NCBI RefSeq assembly: GCF_002266465.3
Contig: NZ_CP029427.2
Location: 1,304,501-1,368,500, forward strand
Direction: 5' to 3'
Length of the DNA: 64,000 bases
From: Bradyrhizobium symbiodeficiens
Lineage (GTDB): Bacteria; Pseudomonadota; Alphaproteobacteria; Rhizobiales; Xanthobacteraceae
Positions 40,720-49,364 of the stretch are shown in pieces. The stretch's first letter is position 1; the number at the start of each line of letters is the position of its first letter. The notes under the pieces were generated by a model. That model did no database searches and was not told where the DNA came from. It saw only the letters and a list, made by a program, of their open reading frames with translations. A program made the translations under genes and the position numbers.

Positions 40720-40988
40720 TTGGATGGCTGGTTTGATCTCTTGCTGGTTCCTATCTGACGGATCAGCGTGACGAGTTCGACCGCAACTGGTCTTCCGTCA
40801 TTCTGTATTGCTTGCCAATGATGGAGTCATTCCTTGTAAGACTGAACGAGTCCCGTGTTGGCGGGCGATCGACTGATCCGCTATGCGACGCTTCTTCCAA
40901 TCCGCAAGGCCAGCATCGCTTGGCCTCGATTAGATCAGTAGCTGAACTGCCCGTCGCGAACATGGTCCGGGCAGGTGGAGAAACTGCA

Positions 40989-41913
40989 TCATGCGATCAG
41001 TTCTGCACCGGGTCGTGAGTTTTGTCTGATTTGATCCTCCACGAATTGGATCAGTACCTTCTTTACGGCTTCACCCGCATAGGTGAGTGGAAAATCGCTT
41101 GAATAAACGAGCGAGCACGTGAGGAAGATTGGAGGCTCGATCAGCAGCGGCTCGGCGAACGCGCCTGGATAGACGTTCTTGAACGTTCCTGCGTGGTAGA
41201 TTGAATTTCCGACGCCGGACCGCACGGCGGATAGCTCGCTGAGCCCGGCATCGGCTTCGGCGACGACGTTCGGTGACAGCCCCGCTGCCGCGAAGGCGCG
41301 GTCGATGACGGTACGCCGGTGCTTGGGGACTGGCGGGAGCACCAGAGGCAGCTTGGCAACCTGTTCGAGGGATACCGTGTCCTGGCACCCTTTTATCGAC
41401 TCTCGCCCGACCAGGTAAAGACGCTGCCGGAAAATGGGATGGCGCGAGAAGTTGGGTGCAAAGTGATCTTCGAAGACGAGGGCCATGTCGAGTTTTTGCG
41501 CCTCGATCCGGGCTTGGAGCACTTCGCTGTCGGCGTCGGAGAATTTCAACGTTATTTTTGGCAGTGCCTCCCTGCATGCTGCAACCGCAGGGCCCGCGAA
41601 GGCGCCCGCGAGTGCCGTCGTCATTCCGAAGTTGACGATGCCCTCGACCTCACCAGTACTCGACCGCACAATGCCCGGGAGCTGATCGAGCTGACGAATA
41701 ATATCGGAGGCCTCGTGATAAAGCACCGTACCTGCGGCAGTCGGACGGACGCCGCGTGCACTGCGCAGGAGGAGACTCACGCCGAGCTGTTCTTCAAGCT
41801 CCCCGACCTGCTGGCTGAGCGCGGGCTGCGCGACATGTATCACTGCGGCGGCGCGCGAAAAAACTGCCAGCCTCAACAACTTTCACGAAATAGCGCAACT
41901 GACGATACTGCAT
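40989..41913 (-). pseudogene. NAC-like LysR regulator, frameshifted in a T6 tract
   Basis: A third LysR gene of the NAC-like group. From the ATG at 41913 the frame reads MQYRQLRYFVKVVEAGS, then fails after a run of six T (plus-strand A6 at 41858-41863). With five T the frame would read GSFSRAAAVIHVAQPALSQQ and continue without break for about 290 residues to 40989. So the gene is intact except for one extra base in a homopolymer. An ATG within the second frame at 41879 would give a protein lacking the first helices and probably unable to bind DNA. A single homopolymer indel can be a sequencing error, a slippage-type phase switch or a true lesion; the other broken copy in the window makes decay plausible. 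Confidence 0.8.
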
Positions 41914-42179
41914 AGGATCATATTGCTTCGTCGGCTTAGAGCGGAATGAAACCGGCCGTCGTCACGCCAAAGCTCAACGGCGGATCCGACGTGGTAATCT
42001 CGCACAGCGCGGCTCGCTCTGCACGTGCAAAGTCGTTGTGGTATTATCGGATGTGCGACGTGACACTGGTCAGGCAGTAAGAGCCAACGGATTTGACGGG
42101 GAGCGATCTGCGGGGGCAAGGGGTTGGAAGCCTGAAACCTTTCGGGCCAAGCTCGAAGAAGCACTCGGTTGCCTGTTAT

Positions 42180-42340
42180 GCCGGAATGGTTTCCCTGCCG
42201 GTCCGAGATAATTCCCTGTTCGTTGAAGTAGGGAATTGGCAACAAAGCTGTTGCGGCGCAGGGGATTTTAGGCACCGACGCGTATCTCTGGTGGCCAGAA
42301 TTGGGGAATTCCCTGAAAAATTCCCTGTTTGCAGGAAAAC
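42180..42340. repeat. Cluster of short TTCCCTG/CAGGGAA-like repeats
   Basis: Several degenerate copies of TTCCCTG or its complement occur within about 150 bp (TTTCCCTG, AATTCCCTG, GTAGGGAATT, CAGGGGATT, and GGGAATTCCCTG followed by AATTCCCTG). The stretch is less GC-rich than its surroundings and noncoding. Similar 'gggaattccc' tracts are, as I recall, scattered in rhizobial genomes. It lies in the 979-bp gap 41914-42892, which also holds an integrase remnant; from 41914 to 42180 I see no gene. Confidence 0.45.
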
Positions 42341-42554
42341 CGCCGGGCGACAGGTGCGATCACACTGCGCCGCCAGCCACGCATATTCCGGCGTTCTGCC
42401 TAGCTTCCCGAGAACCTGAGAATGGGCCGGAAATCCCGACTATTTGCGCATTCGCTTTGGTCTCTGGACTCCTGCTTTGCCGAACTTGAGCCGGAAATCG
42501 CCGAGTCGCCGCCCGTTTCCCCGAATATTCCCGTTTTAGGGAGACTATCGGCGG

Positions 42555-42890
42555 AGACGGGTTCGATCAGCTGGCTTGCCTCATCGAGCGGCCGCCGCTG
42601 GTGCGAGGTTCCCCATGCCCTACCGTCACTTCTCAGGAAGATCCGTTCGCCGGGTTGGAGGACCTTTGTCCATTGCCGAGGGCAAATTTCCCCTCTTCCG
42701 TCAACACTACGTGTCGATTCTTACCCTTGCTCAGACGAACGGACAATGTACCGCTGTCGTCGTTGTAGTCTTCGTACTTCACGGTCCGAAGGACGCCCCA
42801 TGGCAAGATGCATCCAAGCATCTGCCGCTCCGGCGGGTGAAAAGCAGCGGGCCTGCTCCTGGAGGAAATCCTGCAGCCTTCCAAGGCTCG
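42555..42890 (-). pseudogene. Tyrosine recombinase (integrase) remnant
   Basis: Read on the minus strand, fragments of an integrase are visible in shifted frames: LRTVKYEDYNDDSGTLSVR and SKGKNRHVVLTEEGK in one frame, then GERIFLRSDGRAWGTSHQRR and PLDEASQ in another. These match the core of phage-type integrases just before the catalytic HxxR. The rest, including the catalytic His-Arg and Tyr, is absent, and the N-terminus is garbled. It is a decayed, inactive gene, probably from an old island. No tRNA or direct repeat is found next to it. Confidence 0.6.
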
Positions 42891-42892
42891 CA

Positions 42893-43369
42893 CTATTTTA
42901 GCCGGTATCCCGCGTGACAACCCACGCATTGAGCCGTTATTTCCGCCAACCCTGCAAACACTGGCTTTAGATCGCCTGTTACCCCCGCTTCCTGAGCAGT
43001 GATTGCAAACCGGCTTGCGGCGCGATGCATCGCTGTCCCGGCATCCTGCATGCCTTGCGGCATATACTTGGAGACTTCCGCAGCGCCATGCAGCCCCAGA
43101 GATGACATTCCCAGGCGTGTTTCCGCAACCTTGGCAGCAACGTCCGTCTGCCCCATCGCGAGTTGGGATTGTATCTCCTGAAGCGTTTGGAGATGATCTC
43201 GCATGTTCGCCAGAGTGTGCTCGACCAAGGGCGCGGGAAACTTGACGAACTGCCGGGTGTCCGGAGCAACGGGGGTAGACGGATCATGGCTGTGCTGATG
43301 CTGGGCGCCGGCGAGCGTTGCGCTACCACCAGCCAGAGCAGCAACGATCGTGGCCACCAAAACGCGCAT
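42893..43369 (-). CDS. Cytochrome c'-type protein
   Basis: A 158-residue periplasmic haem protein: signal peptide (cleavage after LAGAQ, about 23), a predicted four-helix bundle, and a single C-terminal haem site CVGCHAGYR (about 148-156). The position of CxxCH near the end is diagnostic for the cytochrome c'/c556 class, which binds NO or passes electrons. It is divergent from a Crp/Fnr regulator whose start overlaps an FNR-like palindrome, 115 bp from this gene's ATG. I infer control by that regulator. Confidence 0.85.
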   Translation of the reverse strand: MRVLVATIVAALAGGSATLAGAQHQHSHDPSTPVAPDTRQFVKFPAPLVEHTLANMRDHLQTLQEIQSQLAMGQTDVAAKVAETRLGMSSLGLHGAAEVSKYMPQGMQDAGTAMHRAASRFAITAQEAGVTGDLKPVFAGLAEITAQCVGCHAGYRLK

Positions 43370-43483
43370 ATGTCCTCCTCAAGGCCGGCCGCGTAGCGGC
43401 GTGCTTGGCCAACCTGCGCGGACAGCGATAGCCGACCGAGCGCAGGCACGCCGATAATACTTGCCACCCAGAACAGCTTTCCG

Positions 43484-43501
43484 ACATGATAGTTATCATG
43501 T
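43484..43501. promoter_or_regulatory. FNR/CRP-like palindrome over the regulator's start
   Basis: A perfect inverted repeat ACATGATA-GT-TATCATGT. Its core TGAT-N4-ATCA is the FNR/CRP-family half-site arrangement. It overlaps the ATG at 43498 of the adjacent Crp/Fnr-type gene and lies 115 bp upstream of the divergent cytochrome gene, suggesting autoregulation. Confidence 0.65.
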
Positions 43502-44031
43502 TGCAATCCATTGAACCGCATCTGCGGGACTTGCGTGCTCGACAGCAGCACTTCGACACAGGCCAGCACGTGTTCCATCGGGGCGATCCCGTCACCCATA
43601 TGCATATCGTGCTGGCCGGGTCGATCCATCTCGTGCGGTATCAAAGCGATGGATCGGGCTTGATCCTGCAACGCGCAGGCCCGGGGTCGATCCTGGCGGA
43701 GGCGTCCCTTTACTCCGGCATCTATCATTGCGACGCCGTCGCGTTCGGCGCTGCGGATACTCGGGTGTACGCCAAGGTCAGCCTCAAGAAGCTGCTCACG
43801 AGGAGTTCCGAGTTCAGCGATATCTGGGCTCATCATCTCGCCCAGGAGCTTCAGAGTACAAGGCTTCGCGCGGAAATTCTTTCGTTGAGAACGGTGGCCG
43901 AGAGACTCGACGCCTGGATGGCCTGGAACGCCGGCAGCTTTCCGCAGAAGGGCGAATGGAAGCTTGTTGCCGACCAGATCGGTGTCAGCCCAGAGGCGCT
44001 CTATCGGGAAATCGCCAAGCGCCGCCAGTAA
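43498..44031 (+). CDS. Crp/Fnr-family transcriptional regulator
   Basis: A 177-residue regulator: cNMP-binding-like beta-barrel (about 10-110, with HRGDPVTHMHIVLAGSIHLVR), a dimer helix, and a short C-terminal HTH (WKLVADQIGVSPEALYREI). Compared with FNR's recognition helix (VETISR), the Glu and Arg are kept and Ser is replaced by Tyr. No N-terminal Fe-S cysteines are seen, so it is not a classical FNR. I chose the ATG at 43498, because the ATG at 43486 lies inside the palindrome. It sits between a divergent cytochrome c' gene and a downstream tripartite ABC exporter (111 bp) and could regulate both. Confidence 0.82.
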   Translation: MLQSIEPHLRDLRARQQHFDTGQHVFHRGDPVTHMHIVLAGSIHLVRYQSDGSGLILQRAGPGSILAEASLYSGIYHCDAVAFGAADTRVYAKVSLKKLLTRSSEFSDIWAHHLAQELQSTRLRAEILSLRTVAERLDAWMAWNAGSFPQKGEWKLVADQIGVSPEALYREIAKRRQ

Positions 44032-44142
44032 AGTCCAAGTCTTCTCCGTTGGCCGTCTCGCCCGTTGATTCAGGTCAATACGAGCGTCCCTCCACAAATC
44101 ATATTTGCAGAGCCGCCCCTCGGCGGGTCCCGATCGGAGGGG

Positions 44143-45405
44143 ATGCCCGTGCTTGATAGCCAGCGAAAACCGGCAAGCGTCACTCCAGTTGTCGGAGCCG
44201 TAAAAGGCCGAGACCTTCCCGACGCTGGAGGGGCGAAGACTCACCCGAACGGGCGGCTTGCTCTTCTTGCCGTCCTGCTCGCCGTCCTCGCCGCTGCCGG
44301 CGCAGGTGCTTGGGCATTCTATCTCCGTCCGGTCAACGTACAGGTCTCGCAAGCCGAGCGCGATGTGCCGGTAGAGGTGTTCGGCCTCGGCACCGTCGAG
44401 GCCCGCGTCGCATCAAAGGTCGGCTTCAAGGTTTCAGGCGTGCTCGTCGATCTTCGGGCGGATGTCGGTGATCGCGTGGCCAAGGGCTCTAATCTGGGCC
44501 GCCTTGATGACCGCGAACAAAGCGCGCGTGTCGCCAGGACCAAAGCATCCATTGCGCAAGCCGAAGCCAATGTGCAGAAGGCCACTGCGAGCGTTGAAAA
44601 GGCACGTGCCAATTATAACAATGCCAAGCGCATCAGCGAGCGCCGACAAGCGCTGGTTCAGAGCAACAGCACTTCGGTCGAAGCGGCCGAAACCGCACAG
44701 GCAGTCCAGGATGCCGCACTCGGTGACTTCAATCTCGCCTCCAGCGAAGTGGAGGTGGCGCGCGCCTCCATCAACGATGCGAAGGCCCAAGGGCTTCTGG
44801 AATCGGCGACGCTGGACTTCCACACGCTGACGGCGCCCTACAACGCCATGGTGATCGCGCGCACGAAGGAGCTTGGCTCCGCCCTCGGCGCCGGTGAGCC
44901 GGTCTTCACGCTGATCGATCCGGCGACCGTATGGGTGCTTGCCTACATCGACGAAAGCAAGGCCGGCGAGATCAACGTCGGCGAACCTGCTCAAATCGTG
45001 CTGCGCTCGCAGCCGGGCCGCCGCATCGCTGGACGCGTGGCGCGCATCGAGCCGGAGAGCGATCGTGTGAACGAGGAGCGTCGCGTCGCAGTCGCCTTCG
45101 CCCAGATACCGGCGGAATTCACTTTGGGCGAACAGGCCGAGGTCTACATCACGACCGTGCGCCTGACGCAGCCGCGGCTGGTCCCGGAGGCGGCAATCGC
45201 CGGCCTCGGCAAGGGCCAAGGAACGGTATGGACCGTCGAGGATGGGCACCTCCAGCAACACGTGGTGACCCTCGGCCACAGGCTGCTCGACGGACGCCAC
45301 GAAATTACGGGCGGCGTGCCGAACGATGCCCTTGTGGTGTCGCAGTTAAGCAGCGGACTGCGCGTGGGCCGTGCGGCGAAGGTGGCCGGCGGGAAAGTGC
45401 CATGA
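44143..45405 (+). CDS. Periplasmic adaptor of ABC exporter (HlyD/DevB-like)
   Basis: A 420-residue membrane-fusion protein with one N-terminal helix (about 42-63, LLAVLLAVLAAAGAGAWAF), a lipoyl half (GLGTVEARVASKVGFKVSG, about 83-101), a long coiled-coil hairpin (about 125-215) and a barrel domain (VWVLAYIDESKAGEINVGE). It links an inner-membrane ABC permease to an outer-membrane channel, like MacA or DevB. The ATG at 44143 follows a strong ribosome site (GGAGGGG). Its stop overlaps the permease start (ATGA). It is the first gene of an adaptor-permease-ATPase operon. Confidence 0.88.
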   Translation: MPVLDSQRKPASVTPVVGAVKGRDLPDAGGAKTHPNGRLALLAVLLAVLAAAGAGAWAFYLRPVNVQVSQAERDVPVEVFGLGTVEARVASKVGFKVSGVLVDLRADVGDRVAKGSNLGRLDDREQSARVARTKASIAQAEANVQKATASVEKARANYNNAKRISERRQALVQSNSTSVEAAETAQAVQDAALGDFNLASSEVEVARASINDAKAQGLLESATLDFHTLTAPYNAMVIARTKELGSALGAGEPVFTLIDPATVWVLAYIDESKAGEINVGEPAQIVLRSQPGRRIAGRVARIEPESDRVNEERRVAVAFAQIPAEFTLGEQAEVYITTVRLTQPRLVPEAAIAGLGKGQGTVWTVEDGHLQQHVVTLGHRLLDGRHEITGGVPNDALVVSQLSSGLRVGRAAKVAGGKVP

Positions 45406-46547
45406 ATCTGGCTTATCGCGATATCAAGCACAACCTGCTTCGCTTCTCACTGACCAATTTTGGACTGAGCCTGTTGCTCGGCATCGTCATCATGATCACC
45501 GGCGTATACGGAGGCATGATCGACGACGCGCTGCGGCAGGCACGCGCCGCGAATGCCGACCTCTGGGTCGTCCAGGCCGACACCAAAGGGCCGTTCGCGG
45601 AATCGTCGCGCATCCCCGGCGATACGCGGGAGCTGGTCAGCCGCGTCTATGGCGTGCAGCGTGCCGGTGCAGTCACCTACCAATCGGTCCAGACCGAGCT
45701 GAACGACGCACCACACCGCCTCTTCCTCATCGGTTTCGAGCTAGGACGCCCCGGCGGCCCCAGCAAGCTCGTCGCCGGGCGCGAGATTTTGCGTAGCCAT
45801 TACGAAATAATCGTGGATCGTGGCGTCGGCCTTGCGCTCGGCCAGGAAGTCCCACTCGGCACTCGCGGTCACAAATTCACCGTCGTCGGTCTGATGCAGA
45901 ACGAGGTCACCTCGGCCGGCGATCCCGTCGCCTACATCACCTTGCATGACGCGCAAGCGCTGCAGTTCGAACTTGCGCCGCCGTCGACACGGCGTGAACA
46001 GGCGCGCGGCGGCGCGCTGCAAGCCAACGATCAGATCAATGCCGTCATCGCCAAGGTCTCGCCCTATGTGCCAGCCAACGAAGTCGCCACGGCGCTCTCC
46101 CGCTGGAAACACCTTACGGCGCTCACCCAGGAGCAGCAGGAAACCCTGTTGAGCAAGGTCGTCATCGAAAGGGCACGTAAACAGCAGCTTCTGATCATGG
46201 TACTGCTGGTGATCGTATCTGCCGTCATTATCGCCCTGATCATCTATACGATGACCATGGACAAGGTGCGCTCGATCGCCACCCTGAAATTCGTCGGCGC
46301 GCCCGATCGCACCATCGTCGGTCTCATCATTCAGCAATCGCTGTCGCTGGGGATTGCCGGCTACCTCGCCGGGCTGGCGCTCGTTTTCATCTTCAGGCCG
46401 TTTTTTCCACGACGGCTGATATTTGATCCCGAAAGTGTTGCGATCGTATTCATTATCACCATCGTCATGTGCCTTATTGCGAGCATCCTCGGCATTCGAC
46501 TCGCCCTCAAGGTAGACCCGGCCGAAGCGCTGGCGACTTCGGGGTAG
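45402..46547 (+). CDS. ABC exporter permease (MacB/FtsX-type, DevC-like)
   Basis: A 381-residue permease with the FtsX/MacB layout: a helix near the N-terminus (about 18-38), a periplasmic domain (about 40-260), and three C-terminal helices (about 266-290, 315-335, 350-370). The segment MDKVRSIATLKFVGAPDRT (about 286-304) is characteristic of DevC-type permeases. There is no fused ATPase; the next gene supplies it. It starts in the ATGA overlap with the adaptor gene, and the frame runs upstream to 44931 only as a shadow. Confidence 0.88.
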   Translation: MNLAYRDIKHNLLRFSLTNFGLSLLLGIVIMITGVYGGMIDDALRQARAANADLWVVQADTKGPFAESSRIPGDTRELVSRVYGVQRAGAVTYQSVQTELNDAPHRLFLIGFELGRPGGPSKLVAGREILRSHYEIIVDRGVGLALGQEVPLGTRGHKFTVVGLMQNEVTSAGDPVAYITLHDAQALQFELAPPSTRREQARGGALQANDQINAVIAKVSPYVPANEVATALSRWKHLTALTQEQQETLLSKVVIERARKQQLLIMVLLVIVSAVIIALIIYTMTMDKVRSIATLKFVGAPDRTIVGLIIQQSLSLGIAGYLAGLALVFIFRPFFPRRLIFDPESVAIVFIITIVMCLIASILGIRLALKVDPAEALATSG

Positions 46548-46551
46548 GACG

Positions 46552-47304
46552 ATGGCAGGAGAAAGCAGACAAGCGGTTGTAAGCGTCGAACGCCTCTCCA
46601 AGCATTTCGGCACCGGGACGGCGCGGGTCGATGCCCTGATCGACATCAACATGGACGTCTATCCGGGCGAGGTTGTCGGCCTCATGGGTCCGAGCGGTTC
46701 GGGCAAGACGACCCTCCTCAACTGCATCGCCTGCATTCTGGAGCCGAGCGGCGGCCGGCTCACGCTCGACGGCGAGGTGGTCTATGACGATCGCTGGCTC
46801 AAGGCCGACCTGCGCCGGCTGCGCCTCGACAAGATCGGCTTCATCTTTCAGTACCCCAATCTGCTGCCGTTCCTCGACGCCACCGACAATGTCGCCGTGG
46901 TGCTCCAGCTCGCCGGACTAGGGTCTGCGGCGTCTCTCGTGCACGCCGTCGAGTTACTGGACTATCTCGAAGTTGGCCACCGCAAGCATGCCTTGCCCAA
47001 GCAGCTGTCGGGCGGCGAAGCCCAACGGGTGGCTATCGCGCGCGCACTCGCCAACCGACCACGGATCATTCTCGCCGACGAACCGACCGCGCCGCTCGAT
47101 TCGCAGCGCGCCAGAATCGTGATGGATCTGCTACGCCGGATCGCCATCGACCAGAATGCCGCAATCATCTGCGTCACGCATGACGAAATGATCCTGGATC
47201 GGTTCGACCACATCTTTCGGCTTCGTGACGGCCGGCTCGAGAACGACGTCCCTGCTGGCCCACGTCCTGAACTACAAGCGTCAACTGGCGCCGCCCATAT
47301 CTAA
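46552..47304 (+). CDS. ABC exporter ATPase (LolD/MacB/DevA-like)
   Basis: A 250-residue ATPase that powers the adjacent permease. Walker A is GPSGSGKTT (about 44-52), the signature is LSGGEAQRVAIARAL (about 150-164), Walker B is IILADEPTAPLDS, and the H-loop is CVTHD. Length and motifs match the LolD/DevA group. It starts 4 bp after the permease stop, completing a three-gene exporter. The outer-membrane channel must be encoded elsewhere. The substrate is unknown. The 228 bp downstream to the NERD helicase gene contain no clear feature beyond a weak ATAGAA/TTCTAT inverted repeat near 47385. Confidence 0.9.
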   Translation: MAGESRQAVVSVERLSKHFGTGTARVDALIDINMDVYPGEVVGLMGPSGSGKTTLLNCIACILEPSGGRLTLDGEVVYDDRWLKADLRRLRLDKIGFIFQYPNLLPFLDATDNVAVVLQLAGLGSAASLVHAVELLDYLEVGHRKHALPKQLSGGEAQRVAIARALANRPRIILADEPTAPLDSQRARIVMDLLRRIAIDQNAAIICVTHDEMILDRFDHIFRLRDGRLENDVPAGPRPELQASTGAAHI

Positions 47305-47532
47305 CGGGGACGCCGAAAGAAGTACGAAGGGGGCTGCAGGGGGCAGTTCTAACTGGTGATTACACAGCGATTTCAATAATATAGAAGTTCGCGGTTCTAT
47401 TCTGAGTGGCGCGCCGGGCAAATCCTAAGCCATTGAAAACCTGCATCCTCTGGGCAACCATGTGAGCCTGGAGACCGCTTTGCTACACACGTAGCTCACA
47501 AGGCGGTCCGCAATGGTGCTCGCGGCCGTCAC

Positions 47533-49350
47533 ATGGCAATCCTGATCCCCAGTCTGGGCTTCGCGCGCTTCGACAGCCGTGGGGAGCTCCGACTCGCGGA
47601 ACGGCTCAAGGACTTCCTCGAAGAGAATGCCGTCGTCTGGCACAACCTCCCTGTCGGCCCGCTCAACAGGCATCCGGATTTCATCATCGTTCATCCCGCG
47701 AACGGCCTGCTCGTGCTCGAGGTGAAGGACTGGCGGCTGGAGACGATCGTCTCGGCGGACAAGACAAAGGTCGAGCTGCTGACCAGTCGTGGCACTGTGC
47801 GAGAGACAAATCCGCTCGAGCAGGCGCGTAAATACACATTCGACGTCGTGCGCACCCTGGAGCGGGACGGACAATTGCTGTTTCCGGTCGGGCATCGCTT
47901 CATGGGCAAAGCCATCGTGCCGTTCGGCTATGGCGCCGTGTTCACGAACATCACGCGCAAGCAGTTCGAACAGACCGATCTCAAGGACGTGTTCTCCGAG
48001 CAGCTCTGCGTGTTCAAGGACGAAATGACCGAGGGCGCCGATCCCGAGGAATTCCGCTCCCGAGTGTGGCGCATGGTCTATCCGCGTCTCGGAGAGCCGC
48101 TGTCCATGCCGCAATTCGACCGGCTGCGCGCGCTGCTCTTCCCGGAGATCCGCATCCGGCAGATTGCGTTGCCTCTGGACGACGGGCCCAACGCCGATCC
48201 CTCGGACCGCACGCTTGCGGTCATGGACATGCATCAGGAGCAGTTCGCACGCAGCCTGGGCGAGGGGCATCGGATCATTCGTGGTGTCGCCGGATCGGGC
48301 AAGACCCTGATCCTGGCCTTCCGGGCCGAGTATCTCGCGCGGGCGGCGTCGAAGCCGGTGCTGATTCTGTGTTACGCCAATGGCATCGCCGGGCGACTCG
48401 AGGATTCCATGCAGAGCCGGGGCGTGGAGAACCGCGTGCATGTCCTCACCTTTCATTCATGGTGCTACCGGATGCTGCGGACGTATGGCATTCCCGCGCC
48501 GTCCGAACGCGATTATCCGGACTACGCCGAGCGGCTTGCGGCCAGCGTTTCAGCGGTCGTGAAGGCCGTCGATCAAGGCCATATCCCGGCGGAGCAATAC
48601 GACGCCGTCCTCATCGACGAGGCCCACGATTTCGAGCCGCAATGGCTTGCGCTCGCGGCCAAGATGGTGAACCCGCGCACCAGGGCGCTGATGGTCGTCT
48701 ACGACGACATCCAGGCCATCTACAAAGGACGCGAACGCCCGGTGTGGAGTCAGCTCGGAATCGAAGCCAAGGGCAGGACCACCGTGTTGAAGGTCAACTA
48801 CCGCAACACGGCCCAAATCGTTGCCTTCGCGAGGCGCTTTGCTGCGGACGTCATTGGCGCTCCAGGCACGACGGCCGACGACGAGCACGCCATCCTGTTG
48901 CCTGAAGACGCGGGCCGGCAAGGGCTGGAGCCGGACGTTCGACGTTGCGTGAGCATCGACGCAGAAGCTCACTGCGTCGCCGAATGGTTTCTCGACAGGA
49001 AAAAGGCCGGCTACGAGTGGCCTCAGATGGCCTGTCTCTATCCGGAGCACTGGATCGGAGGGAAAGTCGCGCAGATCCTGGCCAGGCATGGCGTACCGAT
49101 CGATATGGCCAAGGACAATCGCAACAGAGTCTCGGTCAAGCGGGTGGCCGTGCGGTTCCTGAGCATGCATTCCGCGAAGGGACTGGAGTTTCCCTGCGTC
49201 GCCATCGCCGGCCTGGGCTTGCTCGGCCGCCACGGCGAGACCATCGAGGAGTGCGTCCGCCTGACCTATGTCGGGGTGACCCGGACGACCCACGAGGCGC
49301 TGCTGACGTATTCGAGCGAGTCCGCCTTGGTGCAGCGTCTGATCGCGTAA
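47533..49350 (+). CDS. NERD-domain nuclease fused to UvrD/Rep-type helicase
   Basis: A 605-residue protein. The N-terminal NERD domain (about 15-130) has the nuclease-like pattern HPDFIIVHP and LLVLEVKDW (Asp, Glu-x-Lys). The rest is a superfamily 1 helicase: Walker A GVAGSGKT (about 251-258), DEAH-like LIDEAHDF (about 361), NYRNTAQI (motif IV), SAKGLEFPCVA (about 546, motif V) and LTYVGVTRTTHEA (motif VI). Such NERD-helicases act in DNA processing and are sometimes found in defence islands. It stands alone here and is convergent with a DUF900 gene (14 bp). The biological role is open. Confidence 0.88.
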   Translation: MAILIPSLGFARFDSRGELRLAERLKDFLEENAVVWHNLPVGPLNRHPDFIIVHPANGLLVLEVKDWRLETIVSADKTKVELLTSRGTVRETNPLEQARKYTFDVVRTLERDGQLLFPVGHRFMGKAIVPFGYGAVFTNITRKQFEQTDLKDVFSEQLCVFKDEMTEGADPEEFRSRVWRMVYPRLGEPLSMPQFDRLRALLFPEIRIRQIALPLDDGPNADPSDRTLAVMDMHQEQFARSLGEGHRIIRGVAGSGKTLILAFRAEYLARAASKPVLILCYANGIAGRLEDSMQSRGVENRVHVLTFHSWCYRMLRTYGIPAPSERDYPDYAERLAASVSAVVKAVDQGHIPAEQYDAVLIDEAHDFEPQWLALAAKMVNPRTRALMVVYDDIQAIYKGRERPVWSQLGIEAKGRTTVLKVNYRNTAQIVAFARRFAADVIGAPGTTADDEHAILLPEDAGRQGLEPDVRRCVSIDAEAHCVAEWFLDRKKAGYEWPQMACLYPEHWIGGKVAQILARHGVPIDMAKDNRNRVSVKRVAVRFLSMHSAKGLEFPCVAIAGLGLLGRHGETIEECVRLTYVGVTRTTHEALLTYSSESALVQRLIA

Positions 49351-49364
49351 GCTCGGGCCGCTCC

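Noticed and set aside
41935..42110. Minus-strand peptide with YHNDFAR resembling a segment of the LuxR-type regulator at 10711
   Set aside because: Only about seven residues match and the frame has stops; too little to call a gene remnant.
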